This document shows positions 25,153 to 37,371 of a stretch of DNA of 64,000 nucleotides, piece by piece. The DNA comes from an uncultured bacterium (GTDB taxonomy: Bacteria > Patescibacteriota > Gracilibacteria > Absconditabacterales > Absconditicoccaceae), in the NCBI GenBank assembly GCA_947168725.1, contig CAMVNA010000003.1, positions 62,001 to 126,000 of the forward strand, read 5' to 3'. The notes under the pieces were generated by a model that saw only the letters and a list, made by a program, of their open reading frames with translations, did not search any database and was not told where the DNA came from. Made by a program: the position numbers and the translations under genes. The stretch's first letter is position 1. Every line of letters begins with the position of its first letter.

Positions 25153-25974
25153 TTAATAATTCTGCTCTCTCAGCATAGCTTCAGGTCGATTTGTGTAAGA
25201 AATCTTTTGATCTAGATTCTTTATTTCTATTATATCTTCCTCGTCCAAAGCAAAATCAAAAATCTCAAAATTTTCTTTCATCCTTTCCATGTGTGATGTT
25301 TTTGGAATAACTACCACATTATTTTGAATAAAAAATCTGAGCATAACTTGAGCAACGGTTTTATTATATTTTTTAGCAATCTTTACCAAAACTTTATTTT
25401 CAAATAATTCAAATTTTCACGCTCACAAAGGACTCCATGATTCATGAATACAATCATAATTTTCCAAGAAATCATGCATTTTCCATTGTTGCCACATAAC
25501 GTGAGTTTCAACCTGATTTACAACAGGTTTTATTTCGCAGTTGTCATAAATCTCCAAAAACTGTTCTTCATTAAAATTTGATAGTCAAATAGCTCTACAT
25601 TTTCATCGTTTATAAGCCGTTTCTAGTGCTTTATAGATACTTACATTATCTCATTTTGGTCGATGAATCAATACCAAATCGAAGTAATCATATCAGAATT
25701 TTTGTAATGATATGTCTATTCACCTCAAAGTATTTTCATATCATTTAGTTATCAATTTCGTAGTTACAAAAAACTCTCTTCTATCTATTCATGATGCCTT
25801 TATTGCTTGTCAAACTCATCTTTCATTTTCGTAGTATTGAGCAGTGTCTATATGTCTATATCAAGTTTTGATCGCATTCAAAACTGTATCTTTAGTTTCA
25901 TTAGGAAAAATTTTATAAACTCAAAATCAGAGTATTGGAACCTGAATTCAGTTGTTAAGATTGATATATTGCAT
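25153..25974 (-). CDS. aldo/keto reductase
   Basis: VPILGFGVYKI, GYRHIDTAQYYENERGVGQAIKASGI, IHRPKGDNVSIYKALETAYKRGKCRAIGLSNFN, VNQVETH. Confidence 0.9.
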
Positions 25975-25980
25975 GAATAT

Positions 25981-26745
25981 TTATTGTAATCAAAATTTTT
26001 TCCTAAGATAATTTGCCAACTCTTCATATTTTTTCTGTTCTGCATATCAAGCAAATTTCCATGAATAACTAAGCATATCTACTACACTTTGATAAACTTT
26101 TTTGGCTTGTTCTGGTTCTAATTTTCTAGCATCAGGGTAACTATTTCTTAATTTTTTGGCATAATCAGCACTTATATCCTGATACTTTGATGGTAGATCT
26201 CCCCAAGTGGAAGTAAGTACAGCAATTACAGCATTTACTGCTTTCAGAGTCCTGATTTTGTTAATTTCTTCTTTATTACTAAGTCTATCATAATTTTTAT
26301 TAGCTTTCGTTTTACTATAATCTTTGGTAAATAAACTTAATTTTCACACTCATTTGAAATGTTCTTTCCAATATTTATCAATTTTACTTATTTGAACTTT
26401 TTTTCATGAGGCTCCTATCATCTCATTATTTCACATATAGAAAGCTACATGAGTAATCTCATTTTTTGATTCATAAGTATTTTTGTAGAAAAGCAAATCT
26501 CAGACTTCAGCTTTTGACAAATCTGTGTGCATATTTCATGTGGATGAAAATTGTTCTCATTGCATTGCGGAATTTCTTTCTACGGTAATTCAGACGTTTT
26601 GTAAGATAACTTGTACAAATCTACTGCAATCAGTGGGATCTCATGGCAAGTCTCCATTTCATCCAAATTGATAAGGACTATCTAAAAAAAGTTTTGCAAT
26701 TTTGATTATTAAATCGCGATCTTCCGCAGTTATTTTTGTAGCCAT
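25981..26745 (-). CDS. NlpC/P60-family peptidase
   Basis: SPYQFGGNGDLPGDPTDCSRFVQVIL, EVGDLLFYKN...THVAFYMGNNEMIGAS. Confidence 0.75.
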
Positions 26746-26835
26746 ATTTAATTATTTAAATTTTAAAACCATCATAAAACTATCAGTATTTTCGCAAAAA
26801 TCAAGCATAACATATATATCCTTCAAGATATTTTA

Positions 26836-26863
26836 TTGACTTTTTTAGATGTTTTTGTATAAT
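26836..26863 (+). promoter_or_regulatory. promoter upstream of ndk
   Basis: TTGACT - 16 bp - TATAAT. Confidence 0.55.
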
Positions 26864-26905
26864 CTAAATACTATGTATTATACATTTATATAAAACATAA
26901 AATTA

Positions 26906-27409
26906 ATGGAAACAAAAGATTTTTTGAAAAAATTTAAAGGATTCTCAGTCCAAGACTTTGAGGACCTTACTTACGCAATGATTAAGCCGGACGCTGTCTC
27001 TGCGAAAAATGAAATTATTCGTGACATTAAGAGTAGGGGATTCGGCATTTTATTCCAACATGAGTACCAATTCTCAAAGGAACTTGCCGAAAATTTCTAC
27101 TCCGAACACAAAGGAAAGGGGTTCTATGACCGTCTTGTTGATCAAATGACAGCAGGTCCTGTTGTTGTTCTCATTCTGAAAAAGAAAGGGATTATCCCTT
27201 GCTACCAGCTGTGGAGAGATGAACTTGGAGCAACAAATCCAGCAAATGCTATAGAAGGAACTCTCAGGAATACTTATACACAGAAGTTATTTGGTGGACC
27301 TGAGGCATACGCTGAGGGAAGAGCAACAAACTGCTTTCACGGAGCAGACAGCGTAGCCTCTGTTATCAGAGAATCAAACCTTGTTCTCTACGATATTGCT
27401 ATGTCGTAA
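26906..27409 (+). CDS. ndk: nucleoside diphosphate kinase
   Basis: YAMIKPDAVSAKNEIIRDIKSRGFGIL, catalytic NCFHGADS; complete without any in-frame TGA. Confidence 0.9.
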   Translation: METKDFLKKFKGFSVQDFEDLTYAMIKPDAVSAKNEIIRDIKSRGFGILFQHEYQFSKELAENFYSEHKGKGFYDRLVDQMTAGPVVVLILKKKGIIPCYQLWRDELGATNPANAIEGTLRNTYTQKLFGGPEAYAEGRATNCFHGADSVASVIRESNLVLYDIAMS

Positions 27410-27534
27410 AAACTGCATCTTGAAAATGGCTATAAGGTATTGCTTTGTAGCCATTTTTATTTTTCTAAAAACCATCACTTGCAAAAAAAGATGGGAATTA
27501 TAGAATGAATAAATATTTATTTCTGAGATAGAAT

Positions 27535-28086
27535 ATGTTCCAATATTTTCAGTGAAAAGTGGAAAAGAAAGGCTGAATTACATTATTGATTCATGATTTT
27601 GTCGGAATTCAGATCTTTTATGCTTGAAGAAAGTCTGAATGAGAATTCTATCTTTTTCCATTCTATGACGAAAATAAAAGAACAGTCCAATATTTTGCAT
27701 TCGATACACTGGAGCAGAAACAATTATTCGAGCAATTCTTGAAAGTAAACGGAATTTGAAGTAAAACAGCGTTTCAGCTAGCACAAACTCCACAAGAAGA
27801 AATTTCAAACGCAGTCAAAAACATGGATGTAAAATTCTTTCAATCTATCCCGTGAATTGGACCAAAATGAGCAAAAAAAATCTTACTTGAACTTAAGGAT
27901 TCCTTGAAAGCTAATGAGCTAGCTTCACTAGATGTGGATCAAAAGTTATTCAAAGATATTGTAAAATCTATGCGTTGATTATGATACGAAGCAGAAAGCG
28001 TGAAAAAAGTTTTGCTTACATATAAAGAGCCTATAACAAAAGAGAAGATGCCAGAAATTATTAAACGAATTATATCACAACTTTAA
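27535..28086 (+). CDS. ruvA: Holliday junction branch migration protein RuvA
   Basis: MFQYFQGKVEKKGG..., FLKVNGIGSKTAFQLAQ and SIPGIGPKGAKKILLELKD helix-hairpin-helix motifs. Confidence 0.8.
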
Positions 28087-28104
28087 AAAATCAGACCATT
28101 CGAC

Positions 28105-28536
28105 ATGTTTCAACTCAAATCGATATTAAATACATACTGAACCAAAGTAAAATACGCATTATGAGTAATTTTTTTTGTAGTTATGATTTTTGCTGTTAGA
28201 ACATATGTGAACTATTTAGCAGTGGTGGATTCAATTGAAACCGTAGACGCAAGAACAGCTGCTGTTCAAAACGAAATGGATTATGCTGAAAATTTTCAGA
28301 AAAAATATTTGGCATCAGATTATGGGTATCTTTTCTTAGCACATGATAATTCAATGATTTTTAGAGGGGAGGAGATTATACTTTTCAAATCATCTGGAGA
28401 TGTAGTAGAAACGTGATTTAATGTAGATCTAACCCATATCCCATATCGTCCAACGGAAGAAGAACAGAGAAAGATGATGGAACCAACAAAGGCATGGAAT
28501 TTATATCTCAGTGAAACTTGGTCTAAAATAAAATAA
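28105..28536 (+). CDS. membrane-anchored hypothetical (FtsB-like size/topology)
   Basis: Single TM near the N-terminus, then a charged region. Confidence 0.5.
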
Positions 28537-28558
28537 TTTAATATTTCACAAAAATATA

Positions 28559-29875
28559 ATGCTGACTACATTTTCAATATTCTGGATATTAAACATATTT
28601 TATCAAGTCATAGCTACATTTTTGGTATATTGAATCCATTTATGTGAATCGTCATACCCAGCATTAATACGTGAATGAATATGGTTGTTATTCCTATTCG
28701 TAGTTCTGATTTTGTGATATAAAAAATTTAGACCATACTGGAAATATTGGAAAAAAACTTGGATAGCATTTGTAATCTTAATTATCGTTTCAGTACTTCT
28801 ATCATGGTTAAAAGATGTATCGTGGAGTAATATGTTCATCTGAATTAAATACTGATTTCGATGGACATTTATCCTAATCTCTGCGAGTTTCTTTGGATAT
28901 GTAATTTCAGAGAAATGGCAAAAATCTAAATTAATTCAAATCCTTCCACGAGTTTTAGTTTGAATTGTTTGAGCAGGATTCTTGTGGCAATGAGCTAAAT
29001 TATTGCGACCAGACTTTTTCTATTCATTGTGATACGGAGGATTAGACGATTATTCATACGGAGAAAATCCACCAATATATTATCTTACATGATTTGAATG
29101 AACTTTACGTCGACAATGATTCTTCTCGTGACCAAATAATTATTGATATTTTTTGGTAGCATTTCTTCCGCTTGTTTGGCGATTTTTCACGAGTAAAATC
29201 AAGAAAAAAGAAGATACAGTTCTATCAATCCTTGCTCTAACAATTTGGATGGCATGAATGGTAGCTACACTTTCTCGTGCAGTTTTGGTTTGAATGGTGG
29301 TAGTTTTTGTAGCTCTATATTGGAAACAATTAAAATCAAAAAAGAGATGGTTGCTCCGATGAGGAATCTGACTTTTGGTTGCTTTAGCTTTATTATCGGT
29401 TCTCAAACGAGAATCCACAGTCGGGCATATCACAAGTAAATTATCCACAATTCCAGAAGTAATTTCTGAGCCACTTTGACACGGACTTTGAAGTTCAGGA
29501 CCAGCAGTTCACTATGAATGAAAATATCTACCAGAAAATTATTTCTTACAAATAATGCTTGATATAGGAACTGTTTGATTCTTATTCCGAGCATTTATGC
29601 TAATGTGTTTGCTTTTGATTCAGTATAATGTGAATAGATTAACTAAATGAAAACTGACTAACGAGGAGGAATATCAACTTCAAGTATTGTATAAATTACA
29701 AATGTGATTTTTCGCTCTATTCGTAATGTGATTATTCTTGCATGTATTTGAGGATAGTATGGTAAATTATTTATTCTTTACGATATATGGAATCGTTTTA
29801 TGAAGTTTGAGTACAAAGCTGAAAGGGGAGTTATCATGGAAAGAAGTTTTAGAGCAGAATAAAGATTTGCATTAA
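28559..29875 (+). CDS. O-antigen ligase/polymerase family protein
   Basis: Multi-TM protein with RRQGFFSGPNNYGYFLVAFLPL, LALTIWMAGMVATLSRAVLVGM, GHGLGSSGPA...PENYFLQIMLDIGTVG. Confidence 0.8.
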
Positions 29876-29885
29876 GAGTAAATTT

Positions 29886-29970
29886 GCTCCTTTTTAAAGG
29901 AGCTGGCGCGTAGCGACTGAGGATTTTAAAATCTCCCACCGCAAGCGGTCCCCCCTCTTTAAAAAGAGGG
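29886..29970. repeat. GC-rich palindromic intergenic element (REP/MITE-like)
   Basis: Nested palindromes GCTCCTTTTTAAAGGAGC, ACCGCAAGCGGT, CCCTCTTTAAAAAGAGGG with GGCGCGTAGCGACTGAGGATTTTAAAATCTCCC between; composition foreign to surroundings. Confidence 0.6.
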
Positions 29971-30079
29971 AAAATAGAAAATTAAACATGAAAAAAACTC
30001 TGATTTTGTAAAATTTCACGTTTTTTTATTTGGCAAATTTTCAATTTGCTTTTTATGTAAATAATTTTATAAAGTAAGA

Positions 30080-30252
30080 GCTTACGTTTATACTATTGTG
30101 TATCTTTTAAGAGAAAGAAGGCATTTTGCGATATCTTTCGCAATTTGTCTTCTTAAAGGATATTTTGTAGTATAGGCGTAAGCAACCTGAAGGTGTCGTA
30201 AAGTGCCTTTTTAATTACGATATTCAGGTTATGCTTTACAACCTGTTTTTTT
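30080..30252 (+). promoter_or_regulatory. structured leader RNA with alternative terminator/antiterminator hairpins upstream of RM genes
   Basis: Long hairpin GCTTACG(30080)...CGTAAGC(30183) with nested TATACTA/TAGTATA and TTAAGA../..TCTTAA; then AACCTGAA(30184)/TTCAGGTT(30223) versus CAGGTT/AACCTG(30240)+TTTTTTT. Confidence 0.65.
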
Positions 30253-30256
30253 ATAA

Positions 30257-32170
30257 ATGGCAAAAAAGGAAGTCAAAACAGATGAATTTGTCAGGAATCT
30301 TTTGAAAGATGCTAATATACATTATACAGAGCAATGAAGTGATGTAAAAGAAATAAACGAGGCTCTAAAAACGGCATCAAAAAAATGAACATGAAATGTT
30401 TGATTTCCAGAATATACGGCGGTTGTCCATGATTTTTTGTTGGTTATAGAAGATAAATCAGATTTGAATAAACATATTAAAAAGGAAAATGATTTGATTA
30501 GTCAGAAAACAGAAGATGTGTGTAATTATGCGGTAAATTGAGCATTATTTTATGCAAAACACTTAGCTAAAAATACAAATTTTAGGAAAATTCTAGCATT
30601 TTGAATATCATGAGATGAAAAAAGACATATAATATCTCCAATTTATGTTGATGAAACTGAATATTATAGAGAATTGCCAGATGTAGAAACTTTTTTGAAT
30701 TTCAGCGAAAAAAATATTGAAGAATATTATGTAAGTGAAATCTTGTGAGAAAAAACGGATATTGAAAAAGATTTGGAAGAATTATTAGCAGATGCAAAGG
30801 AACTTCATGAAGATTTGAGAAACTATTGAAATATGAGAGATGCAGAAAAACCTTTAGTAGTTTCATGAATTCTGTTAGCATTAAGAGAAAAAGAGGCTAA
30901 AAACTTTTCAATTGATATGTTAAGTTGAGATAAAACTAAAACAGATTGACAGAAAATTTATGATGCAATCTCTGATAATTTACAAAGGGTAAATGTTGCT
31001 CCAGAAGTGAAAAGAGATAAAATATTATCTCAATTTTCATTTATTAAAGATACTCCAATTTTGAGTGAGATAAATAAAGAACTTTGAAAAACTCCACTCA
31101 AACATTTTACAGAATTCTTAGATACAAGAATATATAAATCAATTAAATATGCTAAGTCAGCAGAAGATTATATTTGAAGATTTTATTGAGAATTTATGAG
31201 CTATTCTTGATGAGATTGACAGAGCTTATGAATAGTTCTTACACCAAAACATATTACTCAATTATTTTGTGATTTGGTTAATTTAGAGAAAAATGATGTA
31301 GTTTTTGATCCGTGTTGTTGAACATGATGATTTTTGATAGCAGCAATGCATAATATGTTGAGTTTAACAGATGATGAAAGTGAAAGAAGAAGTATAAAGC
31401 AAAAACAAGTTCATTGAATAGAACTTAGACCAGATATGTTCACGGTGGCAACTACGAATATGATTTTACGTTGAGATGGAAAAAGTAATTTAATTAATGA
31501 AGATTTTTTCAAACCAGAATTATCAAAACTTCAATTAAAATGAGCAACTGTTTGAATGATGAACCCATCTTATTCTCAAGGTTCAAAGAAAAACCCTATG
31601 CTCTACGAGATAAATTTTACTGAACGTTTACTTGATTCATTAACTCCATGAGCTAGAGGTATTGTGATTATTCCACAATCTTCAATGACATGAAAAACAA
31701 AAGAAGAACAAAATATAAAAAATTCTATTTATAAAAAACACACTCTTGAGGGAGTAATAACATTAAATAAAGATACTTTTTATGGAGTTTGAGTTATGCC
31801 TTGTATAGCTGTGTTTACAGCACATCAACCGCATCCTAAAAATAAAATATGTAAGTTTATTAATTTTGAAGATGATTGATTTAAAGTTGCTCCACATGTT
31901 TGATTAGTAGAAACAGAACAAGCAAAAGATAAAAAACAATATTTATTAGATGTGTGGTATGATAGAATAGAAGCTCCAAGTAAATTTTGTGTAAAAACTA
32001 CTATCGAGCCAGAAGATGAACGATTACATTCTTTCTATTATTTTAACGATGAAATTCCAACAGAAGAAGATTTTGACAAAACCATATCTGATTATTTAAC
32101 ATTTGAATTTTCAATGATTATGCAATGAAGAAATTATTTATTTGATAACAACAAAAATAATGAAATATAA
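30257..32170 (+). CDS. fused PD-(D/E)xK nuclease / N6-adenine DNA methylase (restriction-modification)
   Basis: N-terminal GFPEYTAVVHDFLLVIEDKSD (HSDR_N-like ExK). HsdM core FDPCCGTGGFLIAAMHNM, GIELRPDMFTVATTNMILRGDG, MMNPSYSQG (NPPY-type motif). Confidence 0.8.
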
Positions 32171-32729
32171 TTTATGAGATAGAAAATGGGAAGTTTTTAT
32201 GATAAAAGATATTTTTGAAATTAAAAAAGTAAAGTGAAGACCTATAGAGAATTATAATAATTGACTTTGTCCATATATATCAACATCATCCAATAATAAT
32301 TGATTGATTTGATTTGTAAAATGAGAAAAGTCAGAAATAAGTGAATGAAATTGTATTTCAGTTGATCCAATAAAATGAATATCATTTTATCATAAATATG
32401 ATTTTATATGAAGAGGATTTAGTTGAGCTTCAATAAATTTATTGTATAATAAAGAATTAAATCAATATTCTTATTTATTTCTTTGTAAGGCTATTGAAAT
32501 AACGGCTAAATATAAAGCATCATATTGAAATTTATTCAATAGCTATAGATTGAGTAATGCAAAAATTCTTCTTCCAGCTGATGATTTATGAAATCCAGAT
32601 TATAAGTTTATGGAAGATTTTATAAAGGAAAGAGAAAAGAGTAAACGTGAAAAATATCGTAAATATGTGGAGAGTGTTATTAAAACATTAGATAAGAACT
32701 GAGATTTCAGAGAGAGAGAGAGATCTTAA
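32160..32729 (+). CDS. RM specificity subunit (HsdS-like), N-terminal half (first TRD); truncated at (AG)7
   Basis: MKYNLGDRKWEVFMIKDIFEIKKVKGRPIENYNNGLCPYISTSSNNNGLIGFV: TRD-like start. Start overlaps the methylase stop. Ends ...GDFRERERS* directly after the AG tract. Confidence 0.75.
32709..32722. repeat. dinucleotide simple sequence repeat (AG)7
   Basis: ttc-AGAGAGAGAGAGAG-atctt inside the specificity gene. Confidence 0.9.
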
Positions 32730-33217
32730 ATAAAAAATGGAAGGAGTTCTTTATTCAAGATATTTTTTATATAAATTGATGAAAAAGATTAGAAGCAAAA
32801 AATATGATACCATGAAAAATTCCCTTTATTTGAGCAGTAGATTCTAATAATTGAATAACAAATTATATTGATAATATGAATAAATCTTTTGATAAAAATG
32901 TTTTGTGAGTAAATTATGATTGAAATTGAATGGTTATTAGTTTTTATCACCAATATAATTGTTTATTCTCTGATTCCGTAAAAAGATTACATTTTAAGGA
33001 ATATGATGATACGAAATTTTGATATTTATTTTCAAAAACTGTGTTATTACAACAAAAACCAAAATATAATTATTGATATAAATTTAACGAATATAGAATG
33101 AAAAGACAAAAAATTATGTTGCCCGTTACGGAAAATGAAGAAATAGATTATAAATTCATGGAAAATTATATGAAATATCTGATGTTAAGAAAATATCAGA
33201 AATATTTGGATTATTAA
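32723..33217 (+). pseudogene. RM specificity subunit C-terminal half (second TRD), out of frame in this assembly
   Basis: ILNKKWKEFFIQDIFYINGGKRLEAKNMIPGKIPFIGAVDSNNGITNYIDN...: second HsdS-like TRD in the frame reached by losing one AG unit. Confidence 0.75.
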
Positions 33218-33247
33218 AAAGCTCTCCAAACGGAGAGCTTCTTTTTA
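33216..33247. terminator. bidirectional intrinsic terminator
   Basis: AAAAAGCTCTCC-AAAC-GGAGAGCTTCTTTTT between convergent genes. Confidence 0.8.
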
Positions 33248-33253
33248 TGATCA

Positions 33254-35893
33254 CTAATTAGCTTCTAATACTGAATTAATCAATTCTCACTCAATATCAT
33301 TCTGAATATATCTTTCTACAGGTCTTGCTCCATATTGTGGATCGTAAATCTTTTCAATGATATCTTTCACTTGTTTAGCTGTGAATTTAGGCAATTTAAT
33401 TCATTCTTTTCATTTCCATGCATCCAAGAATGTAGCTAATTGCATATTGAATATAGATTTCAAATCATCTTTACTCAAAGGTTTAAATACAACTTTGTGG
33501 TCAATTCTATTTAATAATTCCGGAGACATAGAATTTTTAAGCTGATCAATGACTCTTTCTTTAATCAAATCAAAGTCTTTAGCACTCATTTCTTTTTCAG
33601 TTCCAGTAGCAAATCCGATACTTACTTGTTTCTTACTAAATTCTTCGCTTCCGATATTTGAAGTCATAATTATAATAGTAGATTTGAAGTCTATTAATCT
33701 TCATTTGCTATCTTTTAGTTGTCATTCATCCAATATCTGTAATAAGATATTCAATACATCAGGTGAAGCCTTTTCAATTTCATCGAATAAAATTACAGAA
33801 TAAGGTTTTCTTCTAACAGCTTCAGTCAAACCTCCTCATTCTTCAAATCCTACATATCCAGCAGGAGATCAGATTAATTTACTTACAGAGAATTTTTCCA
33901 TAAATTCAGACATATCAAATCTAATCATGGCACTCTCATCTCCAAAATAATCTTTTGCGATAAGTTTTGCTAAATATGTTTTACCTACTCCAGAAGGTCC
34001 AAGGAATAGGAAACTTCCGATAGGCTTCTTTTTATTAATCATAGAAAGTCTGGATCTGGTTAATGTTTTAACTACAGCATCTACAGCTTCATCCTGTCCA
34101 ATGATACTTTCTTTTAAAGTGGATTTTAATCTCTTTAATTTGCTGATTTCATCCTCATTCACGATATTTACAGGAATTCAAGTTTTTTCTGCTAATACAT
34201 TTCCGATATCTTTTGCATCAATCATACTTCTCAAATGAGTAGGAATTGTGCTTTTATTTCTGATTGATTGTAATTTCTGCTTTAGATTTTCTTCTTTTTC
34301 TTTCAAATCTGCAGCAGTAAAATAATCCTGATTTTCAATTGCTTTCGTGATTTTTTTCTGGATTGATTCAATTTCCTTTTCAGCTTTTTGATAATCATCA
34401 TTTACCTCTAATTTTTCTTGCATCGTAGATTTTCTAGCACATGCTTCATCTAAAATATCTAATGCTTTATCAGGTAAATGCTTATTTAAAATATATCTCT
34501 TACTTAAATTAATAGCAGCAGAAATGGCATCAGGAGAAATCTGTACTCCATGGAAATCTTCATAAGTTTTTTTAAGTCATTCAATAATTAATTGCGTATT
34601 CTCATTATCTGGTTCATTTACTACTACTTCTTGGAATCTTCTTTTCAAGGCTGCATCTTTTTCGATTACTTTTTGGTATTCATCAAAAGTTGTAGCTCAG
34701 ATTAATTTTAATTTTCCTCTAGATAGCATAGGTTTGAGCATTTGAGCAGCATCATTATGATCTTGTCCACCTGCTCCGATAATTGTATGAACCTCATCGA
34801 TAAACATTATGATATTATTTGCAGGATCGATTGCTTCGTCCAAAATTGATTTCATTCTGGCTTCAAATTCTCCACGATATTTAGTTCCTGCAACCAAAGT
34901 TCCCATATCCAGAAGGAAAAGGCGTTTTCCTCTAAGTTTATCAGGAACTTTTCATTCATTAATTCTTTGAGCTAATCCTTCTACAATTGCAGTTTTACCT
35001 ACTCCAGGTTCTCCGATAAGTAGGGGATTATTTTTAGTTTTACGCAAAAGTGTATAAATCACTTGATTGATTTCCTGTTCACGTCAAATAATTGGATCAA
35101 TAAATCCATTTTTACATTCTCTGGTTAAATCAGTTCCAAAATATTCGATATTCAGCTTTTTCTCTTCTTTTTTCTTTGTAGCTGTTCAGTTTGCATCAAT
35201 ATTTTGGTCGTAATCCTGTCAAATTTCGCTTTCCACGCTATTTTCAGGACTTAATGCATTATTTGCTTTCAAGAAAGCTTCCAATTCATTCAAGTTGTCA
35301 TTAATGTTTATCATAGTTTGAACCTTACTAGGATCTAAAGATATATCTTTGAAAATTTTACTCAAAATCTGTAAAAAAGCAAATACGCCACTGCGACGAG
35401 CGATAGGATTGTTTACGAGTTTTTCGCAGTTCTCCATACATGCTTTCACGTTTATACTATCATCAATCAGTAATCAAATTATTTGATTTTGATTGGACAA
35501 ATTCAAAAAAGATGTACAAAATAGAAAACAAAAGTCTGGACGTGAATAATGTCGGAGATTTAGGTTTTTTACGATTTCATCCAAAACTACTTTCTGCATC
35601 CTCATACGGTGTTCATTCGGAATATCTTTCCTATTTTTCACTATATTTTGAATCCATTGCATATAATATTCATCCAATTTTTTGGCATTATTGAATCCAA
35701 CAATTGATGCAAAAGTAGGAAAGCACTTATCTTCCCTGATAACCCCATAACTTCACCAAAAAATATGATCAAAATTAATAGCATTTTGATTTTGTGCGAT
35801 AGCGATTCATTGAGCATTCTCTAATGCAACAATTCCATCAGGTAAATAATCTCGCTTAATTATTGGTTGTTCCTTATTTTCGTTTCCTTCCAT
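33254..35893 (-). CDS. ClpB/ClpC-type AAA+ ATPase
   Basis: [102 protein letters not shown]. Confidence 0.9.
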
Positions 35894-35973
35894 TCAATAA
35901 AAAGTAGCACCTAAAATCAATTGATGCTACTTTTATAGTATTTTTTTTTGGAAATGCAAGGGGAATGTAGGAC

Positions 35974-36489
35974 CTATTTAGGTTCGTATTTAATTTTAAT
36001 TTCCCCATTTTCAGCTTTAATTTCTCCATTTTTAGCTGGAGTCTCCCTGTTTAATACACTATCTTTATATGCTTTTTTAGCAAAATCAATTTTTGCATCT
36101 TTTCTTAATTTTGTTTCACCTGAAATTTGTTCGTTATCTACCTCTCTTGAGATGTCTCTGAATAAATTATCAACATTATCAGACTGAAGAGTAGTTTTTG
36201 TTCTAAAAATTCAATTTTTTTGATTTATCTCTCATTTATAGAAATCTCAGTCTTTATGTACTATTATATCATAATCTACTATTTCAGTTCAAGCAGATCA
36301 TTGAAAGTATTGATATTCAATATTAAGTTTTACTGATTGAGAATCTGGATTTAAAATAATTTGATCATTTGGAATATTGTCACATGAAGCTGCTCCCAAA
36401 AGAAGAGCTAAAGAAGTAATAACACTTTTTATTCTAGATGACCCTTTATAAAATTTTTCAGAATTTTTTGAAGTTTCGGAAGTTTTCAT
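35974..36489 (-). CDS. lipoprotein, hypothetical
   Basis: Hydrophobic segment with lipobox LLLGAASCDN; 171 aa. Confidence 0.6.
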
Positions 36490-36581
36490 GTATAAGATAA
36501 ATAGAAAATAAAAATTCCAAGATAAATTATAATCAAAATTTTTTATTTTTCAAAAAATAACGTACAAAATTCAGCACAGAA

Positions 36582-37214
36582 TTAATTTTGAGATTGAGAA
36601 TCTGAATCGTTAGTAATAACAGTTTCAGTTATTACAACATCTCACTGAGCGATTTCATCTTGAGAAGTCTGCGTTATTACTTGCATTTGAGCTGAACTGT
36701 TTCATTTTAAAGCAAAAAATAACAAAGAGAATCCATCAAATAGGATGGAGATTCCAATAAAAATTCAAACTAAGTTTGCCATTGCTGTAGCAGAAACGGC
36801 TGTCATTATTGCTAATAAAACTAATATACACCCTAGAGCAGATATTCACCACCAAAAAGAAATCGTATTTTTGTTTTGTATTCAAAAAAATACCAGCATA
36901 CCTCATCTCATGAACGCCCATAGAGCAAACATCCATATCATTAATTTTCCTACAAAATTAGCCTCACGTGCTCATACAAGCATAAATCAAAGAATTACAA
37001 CCAATATACCAATAGCAAACAAAAATGATACGTATGGAGTTTGTGTATTTTTTATCGCATTTGTAATGGACGATACACCGGAAAAAATCAGAGCTATTCA
37101 TAGTAGAATATTTATGATTCACCAAAATTTTCAAGGATTAAATGCTGTAAAAAATCAGAATATTATCAACAAAACAGCGAATCATAATAGAAACCAAGAT
37201 GGCCATCCTTTCAT
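36582..37214 (-). CDS. HdeD/DUF308-like membrane protein
   Basis: Paired TM segments with repeated FNPWKFWGIINILLGMALIFSGVSSI / GIFIGISILFDGFSLLFFAL pattern. Confidence 0.6.
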
Positions 37215-37371
37215 TTTTTCAGATTTATTTAACTAAAAATATAAAATTGTATAGGAATTTTATTCAAAAAATCAAACTTAGATATTTCGCTTTTTGCTTG
37301 CAATTGATGCAAAAGTTTCTACAATGAAGTCTTGGAGAAAAAGACAATTTTTATAATTTATAAGACACATT

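Noticed and set aside
27492-27808. Alternative upstream start for ruvA (MGIIEGINIYFGDR...)
   Set aside because: Different frame from the RuvA body; the ATG at 27535 gives a typical MFxYxxGK start in frame.
36745-37236. Plus-strand 163-aa ORF
   Set aside because: Antisense to an HdeD-like membrane protein; translation has no family features.
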